From NCBI GenBank assembly GCA_040877545.1, contig JBBDNN010000071.1:11737-75736 (forward strand): a stretch of DNA of 64,000 nt, read 5' to 3'. The stretch's first letter is position 1. Each line of letters starts with the position of its first letter. The DNA is from Gracilimonas sp040877545. GTDB taxonomy: Bacteria; Bacteroidota; Rhodothermia; Balneolales; Balneolaceae. The position numbers and the translations under genes were made by a program. Below the pieces are notes generated by a model that saw nothing but the letters and a program-made list of their open reading frames with translations, was not told where the DNA came from and did no database searches. Below are positions 8,953-17,098 of this stretch, one piece after another.

Positions 8953-10045
8953 TTTTATAGGGATATTCCTTTTATGGATACTCTGTTTATTCCTGTTACC
9001 ACACGCTAAGGTATGGGCGCAGACTACAACCACTAACGCGGATTGGATTCTTCCAGAAGATGAAAATGGGCCGGCAATGTGGGGTATTGAGGATGGTATT
9101 GTTTTTTCGCTTTGGCCTTCTGCGGTTGAACCAAATTCAGGTGGCCCGCGGGGGCTTCTCCGCATTGGCCATAATTTTGAAGGGGAAACATTTCTGATCA
9201 ATTTTATTGCAGTTGAACCGGTAGTAGACGGAGAAATAGAGTTCAGCGAGATATCTCCTTCACGTGTTGATGGAAAGGTGGGAAAACTGATGTGGGCCAG
9301 CGATAGTGAGAATCCTGGCCGGTATCGGTCGGAAGCTAATACCCGCGGTATCATCACTAATCCTGATCCTGAACAACCGGATGTGGAACAACTTTCTCTT
9401 TATATATTTATGGAGAAATTTTTACACGGGGCACATCCCTACCTGAAAATCACCATCCGAAGTGACCGCCCGCAGGAAATGGGTTTAGAGATTTTCGATC
9501 ACGAAGACAGCGCCCAAATGGATCGATGTGTACTGACTGCAACCATGGGAAATTATAGCAGGGTTCGGCAACTCTACTTAAAAAACCAAGTAGTAGACTC
9601 CAGAGAATTATATGACGAATACGATGATATTCATTTCATCGAAGAAGAAGGATATCCAGCTGAGGAGTTGCTAAAAGATGAAAACGGAGATTTCATAGCC
9701 ATTGCAGCATCAAACGAATCCTTTTCAGAATTATCATCCTGGCCCCAGGAAAATAAATATTATGGCAAACATTGGTGGAGGTATCGCCCGTTTTATAAAG
9801 TCACGCAATATTGGCGTAAATCAGGTTCCGACTATGACTCCTCTCTTCATGTTCGTGTAAACGGCAGGGCCAAATACTACAGCGGAAGCGATATTGATCC
9901 AAGCGACTATGTTGATATACCGGGTGGCGTATCATTTGAGAATTTTGAAATGAGAGAAAATTATTACCCCGGGCAAAAATTCTACTTTGGGATTACCAGA
10001 AAGTCACCACAGGAAATGGATGTAAATCTACCCGAATCACCTTGA
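8918..10045 (+). CDS. Secreted protein of unrecognised family in the D-arabinan locus
   Basis: I do not recognise this family. The N-terminus is a signal peptide (hydrophobic core about residues 12-28, cleavage near VWAQT), so it acts outside the cytoplasm. The mature part of about 340 residues looks all-beta, rich in Trp, Tyr, Asp and Glu, with features such as SGGPRGLLRIGHNFEG, a run of acidic and aromatic residues near 205-230, and YYGKHWWRYRPFYKVTQYW. The start at 8918 overlaps the end of the upstream gene by 35 bases; an ATG at 8933 (MNNRITNF) is an alternative. Its place between a GH183-like gene and the FucP-type transporter suggests a glycan-binding or glycan-cleaving role in the same pathway. 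That role is inference only. Confidence 0.75.
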   Translation: MKTSVMNNRITNFIGIFLLWILCLFLLPHAKVWAQTTTTNADWILPEDENGPAMWGIEDGIVFSLWPSAVEPNSGGPRGLLRIGHNFEGETFLINFIAVEPVVDGEIEFSEISPSRVDGKVGKLMWASDSENPGRYRSEANTRGIITNPDPEQPDVEQLSLYIFMEKFLHGAHPYLKITIRSDRPQEMGLEIFDHEDSAQMDRCVLTATMGNYSRVRQLYLKNQVVDSRELYDEYDDIHFIEEEGYPAEELLKDENGDFIAIAASNESFSELSSWPQENKYYGKHWWRYRPFYKVTQYWRKSGSDYDSSLHVRVNGRAKYYSGSDIDPSDYVDIPGGVSFENFEMRENYYPGQKFYFGITRKSPQEMDVNLPESP

Positions 10046-10094
10046 AATTTTAGATACTTAATAAAATCGATAAAACTAAATATAAAATAAGCAC

Positions 10095-11420
10095 ATGAAC
10101 GATTCTTCTTCAATAAATACGAGCTCTGGCGGGAGTTTTAAGGAAAAATTTGGAATCCGGGTTCCGCTGCTGGCTTTTTTTCTGATAACCAGTTTGTTTT
10201 TTATGTGGGGTTTAGCACATAATTTAACCGACACGTTATTGGCCGCTTTTAAAAGAATCATGAGCCTTACCGATTTTCAAACCTCATGGATTCAAATAGC
10301 TTTTTATGGCTCCTATTTTAGCCTGGCTATTCCGGCGGCTATTTTTATCAAGAAATTTACGTATGAAGCAGGCGTGCTTTTAGGTTTGGCCATGTATGCG
10401 ATTGGAGCTCTGTTGTTTTACCCGGCAAGCATCATGTTACAATATGGGTTCTTTCTGGCAGCACTTTTCATCTTAGCCGGTGGCCTGGCGGTACTGGAAA
10501 CTTCCTGTAATCCTTACATCATTGCAATGGGGGGTGACGCTACCGGAACCAGCAGACTAAACCTGGCCCAGGCATTTAACCCGCTTGGTGCTTTATCGGG
10601 GGTAGTGATCAGCAAGTTTTATATACTTTCGCAACTAAATCTCTCCAGTGCAGAAGAAAGGGCGGGGATGAGCCTGGAACAATTAGGAAGTATTCAGGAA
10701 AATGAACTTGAGGCGGTAATGGGGCCGTACGTGACCGTAGGGATATTACTGATGGTGCTCTGGGTTGTCATTTATTTCACGAAAATGCCCAAAGTTTCTG
10801 AAAGAGGCACTAAAATAGATTTCTGGCCGACAATTAAAAGACTGGTCAGAAATAAGAACTACGTAATAGGGGTAATTGCTCAGTTTTTTTATGTGGGAGC
10901 CCAGATATGTGTGTGGTCCTTCATCATCCGGTATGCCATGGTAGAATTAAGTATAGTCGAGGCAGAAGCCTCCAATTTTTATATCGCTTCTCTCATCATC
11001 TTTTTCTTATTCAGGTTTATTTACACCAGCCTGATGACCATTTTCAAACCCGCTGTGTTACTGAGTTTTTCCTCTATACTGGCGATAATCAGTACTTTTT
11101 TTGCAATCACATTGAGCGGCATTTTTGGAGTAATCGCCTTAGTAGCCATATCAGGATTTATGTCTTTGATGTTCCCTACCATTTTTGGCCTGGCTTCAGA
11201 AGGCCTGGGAAAAGAGGATACCAAAATGGCGAGTTCCGGTTTAATAATGGCCATTGGCGGAGGGGCTGCTTTACCGGCTCTGATGGGTTTTATATCCGAC
11301 TATTCCGGAAGCATCCAAATCTCTTATTGGGTGCCGTTGGTATGTTTTGTGGTGGTTTGGTACTTCGGATGGTATCACCACAAAATCAGCAAGCAGAAAC
11401 TGGCCGTTGAAACAGAATAA
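10095..11420 (+). CDS. fucP: FucP-type MFS sugar/H+ symporter
   Basis: Inner-membrane transporter of the fucose-galactose-glucose:H+ symporter family, with about 12 hydrophobic helices over 441 residues. The two acidic residues important in E. coli FucP, Asp46 and Glu135, occur here at the same numbers: NLTD (Asp46) in helix 1 and LETSCNPYI (Glu135) in helix 4. E. coli FucP can also carry D-arabinose, which has the same ring configuration as L-fucose without the methyl group. In this locus, with GH183/GH172-like enzymes and a pentulose kinase, D-arabinose is the more likely substrate than L-fucose. That choice is inferred from the neighbours; the transporter class is firm. Confidence 0.9.
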   Translation: MNDSSSINTSSGGSFKEKFGIRVPLLAFFLITSLFFMWGLAHNLTDTLLAAFKRIMSLTDFQTSWIQIAFYGSYFSLAIPAAIFIKKFTYEAGVLLGLAMYAIGALLFYPASIMLQYGFFLAALFILAGGLAVLETSCNPYIIAMGGDATGTSRLNLAQAFNPLGALSGVVISKFYILSQLNLSSAEERAGMSLEQLGSIQENELEAVMGPYVTVGILLMVLWVVIYFTKMPKVSERGTKIDFWPTIKRLVRNKNYVIGVIAQFFYVGAQICVWSFIIRYAMVELSIVEAEASNFYIASLIIFFLFRFIYTSLMTIFKPAVLLSFSSILAIISTFFAITLSGIFGVIALVAISGFMSLMFPTIFGLASEGLGKEDTKMASSGLIMAIGGGAALPALMGFISDYSGSIQISYWVPLVCFVVVWYFGWYHHKISKQKLAVETE

Positions 11421-11478
11421 AAAAATTAAAACTACACCATACGAAACCGATTAAATATTAATAAAAATACATAGTCTT

Positions 11479-12651
11479 ATGAAAACTCTACATACTGTTA
11501 CTGCACTATTTGTGCTGGTGATGTTATCATTGCCAACTCTTTCTTTTGCTCAAAATAGTGGCGATTCCGAGGGAGAAATATGGCAGTTAAAAGATTATAC
11601 CTCCGAACGAATATCAAGTTATGATCGCAGCGGAGCCAATGATGATGGGAACTGGCAAGATCAAATTCAACCCGATGAAACCAGGACAATTGGAGAAGTG
11701 GAAGGGCCGGGTATCATCAAACATATATGGACCACAATTGCCAGCAGCGAGTACTATCATTTGAAAAAAATTGTCCTGCGAATGTATTGGGACGGAGAGG
11801 AAAATCCCAGTGTGGAAGTACCCATTGGTGACTTCTTCGGATTGGGACTGGGAAAATACAATCTCTATGATTCTGAGTTTACATCCGTAGGCTCTCAAAG
11901 AGCTTTGAATGCTTCTTTCCCCATGCCATTTCGGGAATCCGCCAGAATTACGGTGACGAATGAAGGAGAACAGGCTATTGATGCCTACTACTACAATATC
12001 GATTGGGAAAAACATGAATCGCTGCCAGAAGACGTAGCCTATTTTCATGCCCAATATCACCAGGAAGTTCCTACTGAGGGATGGACAACCGACTGGGAAT
12101 TAAACAGCGATCCGGAAATAAACACCAAGCAAAATACCACCGGGGAAGATAATTATGTGATTTTGGAAGCCGAGGGCAAAGGTCATTTTATAGGCGTTTC
12201 GCACAGTATTATTCAGAATCAGGGCGATTGGTGGGGCGAAGGTGATGAGATGATTTTTATTGATGGAGCCGAAGAGCCCCAAATCCACGGGACCGGAGCG
12301 GAGGATTATTATTTGGGTGCCTGGTGTTATGGAGGTTGTGCTATAAATCCTTTTGGTCATCAAAAACCGGAGTTTGACTATGATGAGTATGGCAATCCTA
12401 TAAATGGTGGAGACGACCGCGGTGCAGAGTGGACGGTATACAGGTTTCATTCTGAATCACCGGTAACATTCAATGAATCAATCCGGGTTACCATAGAACA
12501 CGGCCATGCCAACCACCGCTCAGATAACTACTACACGGCAGCTTATTGGTATCAGACTGAACCGCATGCCCCGTTTCCTGAATTACCGGCGGTTGATGAA
12601 CGTATACCCCGGGGCGTAAATACCGAAGGCCCTACAAGAGGTAAAAACTGA
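11479..12651 (+). CDS. GH172 (DUF2961) glycoside hydrolase 1, candidate D-arabinofuranosidase
   Basis: DUF2961 proteins form GH172, which includes exo-alpha-D-arabinofuranosidases, D-galactofuranosidases and difructose-anhydride-forming enzymes. The sequence has a signal peptide (cleavage near SFAQN), then the family hallmarks EGPGIIKHIWTTI, LRMYWDGEENPSVEVPIGDFFG, NASFPMPFRESARITVTNEG, a long GKGHFIGVSHSI strand and FIDGAEEPQIHGTGAEDYYLG. Glu275 in GTGAED aligns with the conserved acidic site of the family. It ends at residue 390 without an extra domain, so it is the single-domain form. A second, longer GH172 lies at 14056. Two different GH172 enzymes in one locus suggest two linkages or two steps of arabinan trimming. 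Family firm; exact specificity not determinable. Confidence 0.9.
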   Translation: MKTLHTVTALFVLVMLSLPTLSFAQNSGDSEGEIWQLKDYTSERISSYDRSGANDDGNWQDQIQPDETRTIGEVEGPGIIKHIWTTIASSEYYHLKKIVLRMYWDGEENPSVEVPIGDFFGLGLGKYNLYDSEFTSVGSQRALNASFPMPFRESARITVTNEGEQAIDAYYYNIDWEKHESLPEDVAYFHAQYHQEVPTEGWTTDWELNSDPEINTKQNTTGEDNYVILEAEGKGHFIGVSHSIIQNQGDWWGEGDEMIFIDGAEEPQIHGTGAEDYYLGAWCYGGCAINPFGHQKPEFDYDEYGNPINGGDDRGAEWTVYRFHSESPVTFNESIRVTIEHGHANHRSDNYYTAAYWYQTEPHAPFPELPAVDERIPRGVNTEGPTRGKN

Positions 12652-12760
12652 TAAATGAATAAATGACAAAATAAATATATATCGACAAATCTTTACTGGT
12701 TTTTAAATGTTGAAGGAAGGACAAATCGAGCATGTAAACTGGATAAAGAAACAGCCACAG

Positions 12761-12776
12761 AGTTTGCATGCAAACT
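12761..12776. promoter_or_regulatory. 16-bp perfect palindrome, operator-like
   Basis: AGTTTGCATGCAAACT is a perfect 16-base palindrome, 51 bases before the start codon of the DUF4960-like gene at 12828 and within the gap after the first GH172 gene. Its symmetry and size fit the site of a dimeric repressor, such as a LacI or GntR type protein, but no such regulator is encoded in the window. It could also be a small RNA hairpin. Confidence 0.35.
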
Positions 12777-12827
12777 GAAATGCGGCTGATCAACAATACA
12801 TAAATAATCAAGAAAAAGAGGCTTAAT

Positions 12828-13907
12828 ATGACACACTCAATACAAAAACGTACAACTACAACCTTGATGCTCTTTGCACTATTGGTTTTTGCCGGTGCTG
12901 GGAATGCGTTCTCACAGGAGGTGGGATTTATCGGAATCGAATCATCCTCCGATGATCTGAATGAAGAAGAAACAGCAGCATTTAATGTTGTTAATGAAGT
13001 ATTCGATGTTACCTATATTCAACTTGCTGATATCGATTCAGATGGGCTTTCAGCCCTTAGCGATTTCGATGTGGTTTGGTGGCATTTTAGCGGAGGTGAA
13101 GACGGAGCTATTCTGCCTGATGAAGCGGTAAGTGATAATGCCCTGGAGGCATTTAACACCTATATTACTGATGGGGGAGGTTTATTTCTGACTAAATTAG
13201 CCCCTCAACTTGCCGCAGAAATGGGATTGAATGAAGCTTATCCGGATGTGATAGTGCAAGGGGGACAAATTGAAGACTCCGGTGAATGGGGCATGTATAT
13301 TCTAGATGAAGGCCATGCCGCTTTTGACGGTATTCCCAATCCCTTTATCACTGTTTCTGACGGGCTGAATTATGATGATGATTTTGCATTTTGGGGGGAC
13401 CCTGAAATTTTTGACGGAACACGACTTGCCACTATAGAAGTAGGTGAAGATTTTCCTCAAACCACTGTCGGTGAATGGGAGCAAGGCGGCGGATTAGTGG
13501 TGTTTGCAGGCAACAGGCCTTATGTATACACTTGGGAAGGTACTAATGATTACGAAGATGATGTGAACCAGTTCACCTTAAATGTCATAGCTTATCTCGA
13601 TGCTAATACCACCTCTTCAGAGATTGGTTCAGATATTCCCGATGAGATTGCCCTTCATCAAAATCATCCAAACCCGTTCAATCCCTCTACCATAATTAGC
13701 TTCGATCTGAATAAAACATCAGAGGTCACGCTTACGGTATATGATATGTTGGGTCGGCAAGTTGATGTTCCTATTGCCGGTAAAACTTACCAGGCAGGGC
13801 AGCATCAAATGACATTTGATGCAAGTGGATTATCCTCCGGTATATATTTATACAGAATCCAGGCCGGGGATGTATTACAAACACGTAAAATGAACTTTAT
13901 CAAATAA
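12828..13907 (+). CDS. Secreted DUF4960/ThuA-like protein with T9SS sorting domain
   Basis: Signal peptide (cleavage near AFSQE), then a globular domain of about 240 residues that reads like a class-I glutamine-amidotransferase-like fold of the DUF4960/ThuA type: EVGFIGIESS start, FDVVWWHFSGG, an ITDGGGLFLTKLAPQLA segment, WGMYILDEGHAAFDGI and GLVVFAGNRPYVYTWE. These domains often occur beside GH32 or other glycan enzymes but have no settled activity. The last 85 residues are a type IX secretion C-terminal domain with HPNPFNPSTIISF, VYDMLGRQV and the ending MNFIK, so the protein is exported by T9SS and probably anchored at the surface. It sits between the two GH172 genes, arguing for a role at the same glycan. 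Domain call moderate; sorting domain firm. Confidence 0.75.
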   Translation: MTHSIQKRTTTTLMLFALLVFAGAGNAFSQEVGFIGIESSSDDLNEEETAAFNVVNEVFDVTYIQLADIDSDGLSALSDFDVVWWHFSGGEDGAILPDEAVSDNALEAFNTYITDGGGLFLTKLAPQLAAEMGLNEAYPDVIVQGGQIEDSGEWGMYILDEGHAAFDGIPNPFITVSDGLNYDDDFAFWGDPEIFDGTRLATIEVGEDFPQTTVGEWEQGGGLVVFAGNRPYVYTWEGTNDYEDDVNQFTLNVIAYLDANTTSSEIGSDIPDEIALHQNHPNPFNPSTIISFDLNKTSEVTLTVYDMLGRQVDVPIAGKTYQAGQHQMTFDASGLSSGIYLYRIQAGDVLQTRKMNFIK

Positions 13908-13943
13908 ATAATAAGACTACTTCCTGTAGGTCTTGCAAAATAA

Positions 13944-13980
13944 TTCCGGCTACTTAAGCACTCAGCTTGGGTAGCCGGAA
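13944..13980 (+). terminator. Strong hairpin after the DUF4960-like gene, no T-run
   Basis: TTCCGGCTAC (13944-13953) and GTAGCCGGAA (13971-13980) form a perfect 10-bp stem. Within the 17-base loop AAGC and GCTT can pair as well. No T-run follows, so this is more likely a processing or mRNA-stability hairpin than a strong intrinsic terminator. It lies between a T9SS-exported protein and the second GH172 gene. Confidence 0.4.
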
Positions 13981-14055
13981 CGCAAGACAACTGAAATAAT
14001 AAAAAACTGTACAGGTACACTTAAACCTGCATTTAAAAAATTAAACGGGAATTTT

Positions 14056-15702
14056 ATGTACTTCAAAAAAATCACGTGGAATCTTTTTTTCTTCACAATA
14101 TTGATATCCGGTGTTCAGGCGCAAGAAACACATAATGGCCTGGATATAAATATGAATAATTTATACCAACTATCGGACGCAAAAACCCGCTCAATCAGCC
14201 CAGAGAATTTTACCGGAGAAAAAGGAAAAGGCGGAATGGCTACCCTGGAAGAGGGAAATGCCGCAAATGCAGCCAGAGACCTGGGGCAAGGCTGGAAAGT
14301 GAATCCATTTATCATTGTTGAAGCTGGTGAATCCTTTACGCTCGGTGAAATAAATGAATCCGGAATCATTCAGCATATCTGGATGACAGCAACAGGCAAC
14401 TGGAGATATTCCATTTTAAAAATGTATTGGGATGGTGAAGAAGAGCCCTCGGTAGAGGCTCCGGTTGGAGACTTTTTTGCCCAGGGATGGGGACGCTACT
14501 CCCACATAAATTCCCTTCCTATATCAGTTAATCCAGGAAGTGGTTTTAACAGTTATTGGCAAATGCCATTCCGGGAAAATGCCAAAATCACCATCACCAA
14601 CAAAGATACCACACAAATGAGGTTGTATTATCAAATTGATTATGCCCTGACTGAAATCCCCGATGATGCGGCCTATTTTCATGCTCAATTCCGAAGGGTG
14701 AACCCGCTTCCTTACAAAGAATTATATACGATTGTGGATAATGTAAAAGGAAAAGGGCATTACGTTGGAACTTATCTTGCACATGGAGCCAACAGTCCCG
14801 GCTGGTGGGGAGAAGGCGAGGTAAAGTTTTTTATTGATGGAGATACTGATTTTCCAACCATTAACGGAACCGGAGAAGAAGACTATTTTTTGGGATCATA
14901 TAGTTATAGCTCATTAAGACCTGACGGTACATGGGGACCCATTGATTTCACCACCCCCTATGCCGGTTACCATCAGATCCTGGATCCTGATACGGATATT
15001 GAACAACGCCGATTTGGGCAGTACCGTTGGCATATACCGGACCCCATCCGGTTTGAGGAAGATTTGGAAGTAAATATTCAAAGCCTTGGCTGGCAAACGG
15101 GCGGCCGATATCTGCCGCTGCAAGACGACCTGGCTTCGGTGGCTTATTGGTATCAAACCGAGCCGCATGAACCCTTCCCTGAATTTCCGACAAGAGAGGA
15201 CTTAACCGTTTCATGGTCATCTCCACTCAATCATCTGGGTAAGGTGAGCGATATCGAACTGGAACACGGGCCGAATTCAACTGGCAATGGGGAGCAGGAT
15301 ATTTTGCTGGACGGAAAAGTTGGCTCCATAGAACATGATGACAGTAAATGGCTGGGATTTGAAGGCAATGACTTTGTTGCCGTACTTGATTTGAAAATGA
15401 GGCGGGCTGTACAGGAGATTGCTGTTCGTTTCCTGGAGGATCAAAACGAGGAGATTTTTCATCCCCAAACCGTAGAGATTTTCATATCAGAAGATGGAGA
15501 GAATTTTGAAGCTGTATACATGGAAACCAATGAAATAATTGAGCAGTATGGCAAACAAATCCAGACCATTCAGACAGCTCTGAAACACAAAGAAGCCCGG
15601 TATGTGAAAATAGTTGCAGAGAACATCGGAGAATGCCCGGATTGGCACCAAAATGCAGGAAACCAGGCATGGTTGTTAGCTGATGAGATTATTATCAGGT
15701 GA
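14056..15702 (+). CDS. GH172 (DUF2961) glycoside hydrolase 2 with C-terminal discoidin-like domain
   Basis: The first 380 residues are a second GH172 catalytic domain: signal peptide ending GVQAQE, ESGIIQHIWMTATG, LKMYWDGEEEPSVEAPVGDFF, MPFRENAKITITN, GKGHYVGTYL and INGTGEEDYFLG with Glu275 at the conserved acidic position. From about residue 390 to the end (548) there is a beta-sandwich that resembles F5/8 type C or hexosaminidase-associated domains: LDGKVGSIEHDD, VAVLDLKMRRAVQEIAVRF, VEIFISEDGENFEAVY, ARYVKIVAENIG. This appended domain probably binds sugar. The first GH172 of the locus lacks it. The two enzymes are clearly diverged, so they are not a recent duplicate. Substrate inferred as D-arabinofuranosides or D-galactofuranosides. 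Confidence 0.9.
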   Translation: MYFKKITWNLFFFTILISGVQAQETHNGLDINMNNLYQLSDAKTRSISPENFTGEKGKGGMATLEEGNAANAARDLGQGWKVNPFIIVEAGESFTLGEINESGIIQHIWMTATGNWRYSILKMYWDGEEEPSVEAPVGDFFAQGWGRYSHINSLPISVNPGSGFNSYWQMPFRENAKITITNKDTTQMRLYYQIDYALTEIPDDAAYFHAQFRRVNPLPYKELYTIVDNVKGKGHYVGTYLAHGANSPGWWGEGEVKFFIDGDTDFPTINGTGEEDYFLGSYSYSSLRPDGTWGPIDFTTPYAGYHQILDPDTDIEQRRFGQYRWHIPDPIRFEEDLEVNIQSLGWQTGGRYLPLQDDLASVAYWYQTEPHEPFPEFPTREDLTVSWSSPLNHLGKVSDIELEHGPNSTGNGEQDILLDGKVGSIEHDDSKWLGFEGNDFVAVLDLKMRRAVQEIAVRFLEDQNEEIFHPQTVEIFISEDGENFEAVYMETNEIIEQYGKQIQTIQTALKHKEARYVKIVAENIGECPDWHQNAGNQAWLLADEIIIR

Positions 15703-15733
15703 CTGGTACTGTGCGAAATCAAAAATTAAAAAA

Positions 15734-16969
15734 ATGAAATTAATGAAAACTACAACAGGCATTCTATTAATCATTATTGCTATGAATTTATCTGCGTGTT
15801 CACCCAATGAAAATGAAAACCGGAATGGTACCTTTGGTTATGATGTGCAATTCCTTGAAAAATATACCGACGTGCTAGTATTGAAAGGTGAAAACTCCGA
15901 CGGGCAGGTGCTGGTTACGCCCACTATGCAGGGACGGGTAATGACCAGTACGGTAGATGGTGAAAACGGCAAAAGCCTTGGGTGGATCAATCATGAGCTT
16001 ATCGAATCGGGCGAAATACTTGAACAATTTACTCCCTATGGTGGAGAAGACCGGTTTTGGATTGCTCCTGAAGGAGGACAGTATTCGGTTTTTATTACAC
16101 CCGGAGAGGAAATGGAGTTTGAAAACTGGTATGTCCCCAAAGGGCTTAATACGGAACCATGGAATTTGATTTCCCAGTCTGAAACTCAGGTTACGGTGCA
16201 AAAATCCTTGAATTTAACGAACCATTCCAATACCAATTTTGATCTGGATGTTTCCCGGACTCTAAAAATCCATGACAAAAACGAAACGGAAAACTTGCTG
16301 GGTATCACTATCCCGGAAGAAATCAAGTTGGTGTCTTACGAATCTGAAAATACAATCCAAAATACAGGTAATGAAGCCTGGACAAAAGAAACCGGAACCA
16401 TATCCATCTGGATATTGAGCATGTTTACACCGGCACCGGGCATTACAGTAGTGGTTCCCTATGAAGGAGGCTCCGTCGAAGAGTTAGGTCCGGTGGTAAT
16501 CACCGATTATTTTGGGGAAATCGGTTCCGACCGGTTAAGCACAGAAGATGAAGCAATTTATTTCAGGATTGATGGAGAAAAACGACAAAAACTGGGTGTT
16601 TCACCACGCCGGGCACTCCCATTTGCTGGAAGTTATGATGAAACAAATAACATGCTGACCATCATCAACTACACCTTGCCTGAAGATAACACCGATTATC
16701 TCAATCAGTTGTGGGAAGAACAAGAAAACCCTTACGAGGGCGAAGTTGTTTTTGCCTATAATGATGGGCCTCTCGATGATGGAAGCCAGCTGGGACCGTT
16801 TTATGAACTGGAAAGTTCATCACCTGCCGCATTTCTTGACCCGGAAGAATCACTGACTCACCATCACCGGGTTTTTCATTTTGCCGGCGATGAAGAGGTG
16901 CTGAATCAAATTTCACAGGAAGTTTTAGGTGTAAGTATAGAAGAGATTAAAACTGCATTACCAGATTAA
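15734..16969 (+). CDS. Mutarotase-like lipoprotein (DUF6786-like)
   Basis: From the ATG at 15734 the protein begins with a lipoprotein signal (LLIIIAMNLSACSPNE). A further in-frame ATG at 15683 lies inside the upstream gene and adds 17 polar residues, so it is less likely. The body of about 390 residues resembles large beta-supersandwich proteins related to galactose mutarotase: VLVTPTMQGRVMTSTVDGENG, an EDRFWIAPEGGQYSVF segment, a long run of alternating beta strands, and a near C-terminal HHHRVFHFAG. I link it to DUF6786 by memory of this pattern; no activity is established. It could act on anomers of released sugar or bind glycan. It lies between the GH172 and the pentulose kinase, at the junction of extracellular and cytoplasmic steps. 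Confidence 0.65.
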   Translation: MKLMKTTTGILLIIIAMNLSACSPNENENRNGTFGYDVQFLEKYTDVLVLKGENSDGQVLVTPTMQGRVMTSTVDGENGKSLGWINHELIESGEILEQFTPYGGEDRFWIAPEGGQYSVFITPGEEMEFENWYVPKGLNTEPWNLISQSETQVTVQKSLNLTNHSNTNFDLDVSRTLKIHDKNETENLLGITIPEEIKLVSYESENTIQNTGNEAWTKETGTISIWILSMFTPAPGITVVVPYEGGSVEELGPVVITDYFGEIGSDRLSTEDEAIYFRIDGEKRQKLGVSPRRALPFAGSYDETNNMLTIINYTLPEDNTDYLNQLWEEQENPYEGEVVFAYNDGPLDDGSQLGPFYELESSSPAAFLDPEESLTHHHRVFHFAGDEEVLNQISQEVLGVSIEEIKTALPD

Positions 16970-17098
16970 TCAAAATGATTTTTAATCATTAATTACGTGA
17001 AATATTAACGGTACAAATTTAAGGGATCTGTGACAATTCAGGTTGAGCACTGTTATAATTTCTGGCGCTAAATATTGATCACTATTAAGAAGAAGAGA

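Noticed and set aside
10095..11420. Transporter as a general glucose/galactose permease
   Set aside because: D46 and E135 match FucP, and the locus has D-arabinose/L-fucose enzymes, so a fucose/arabinose type is better supported.
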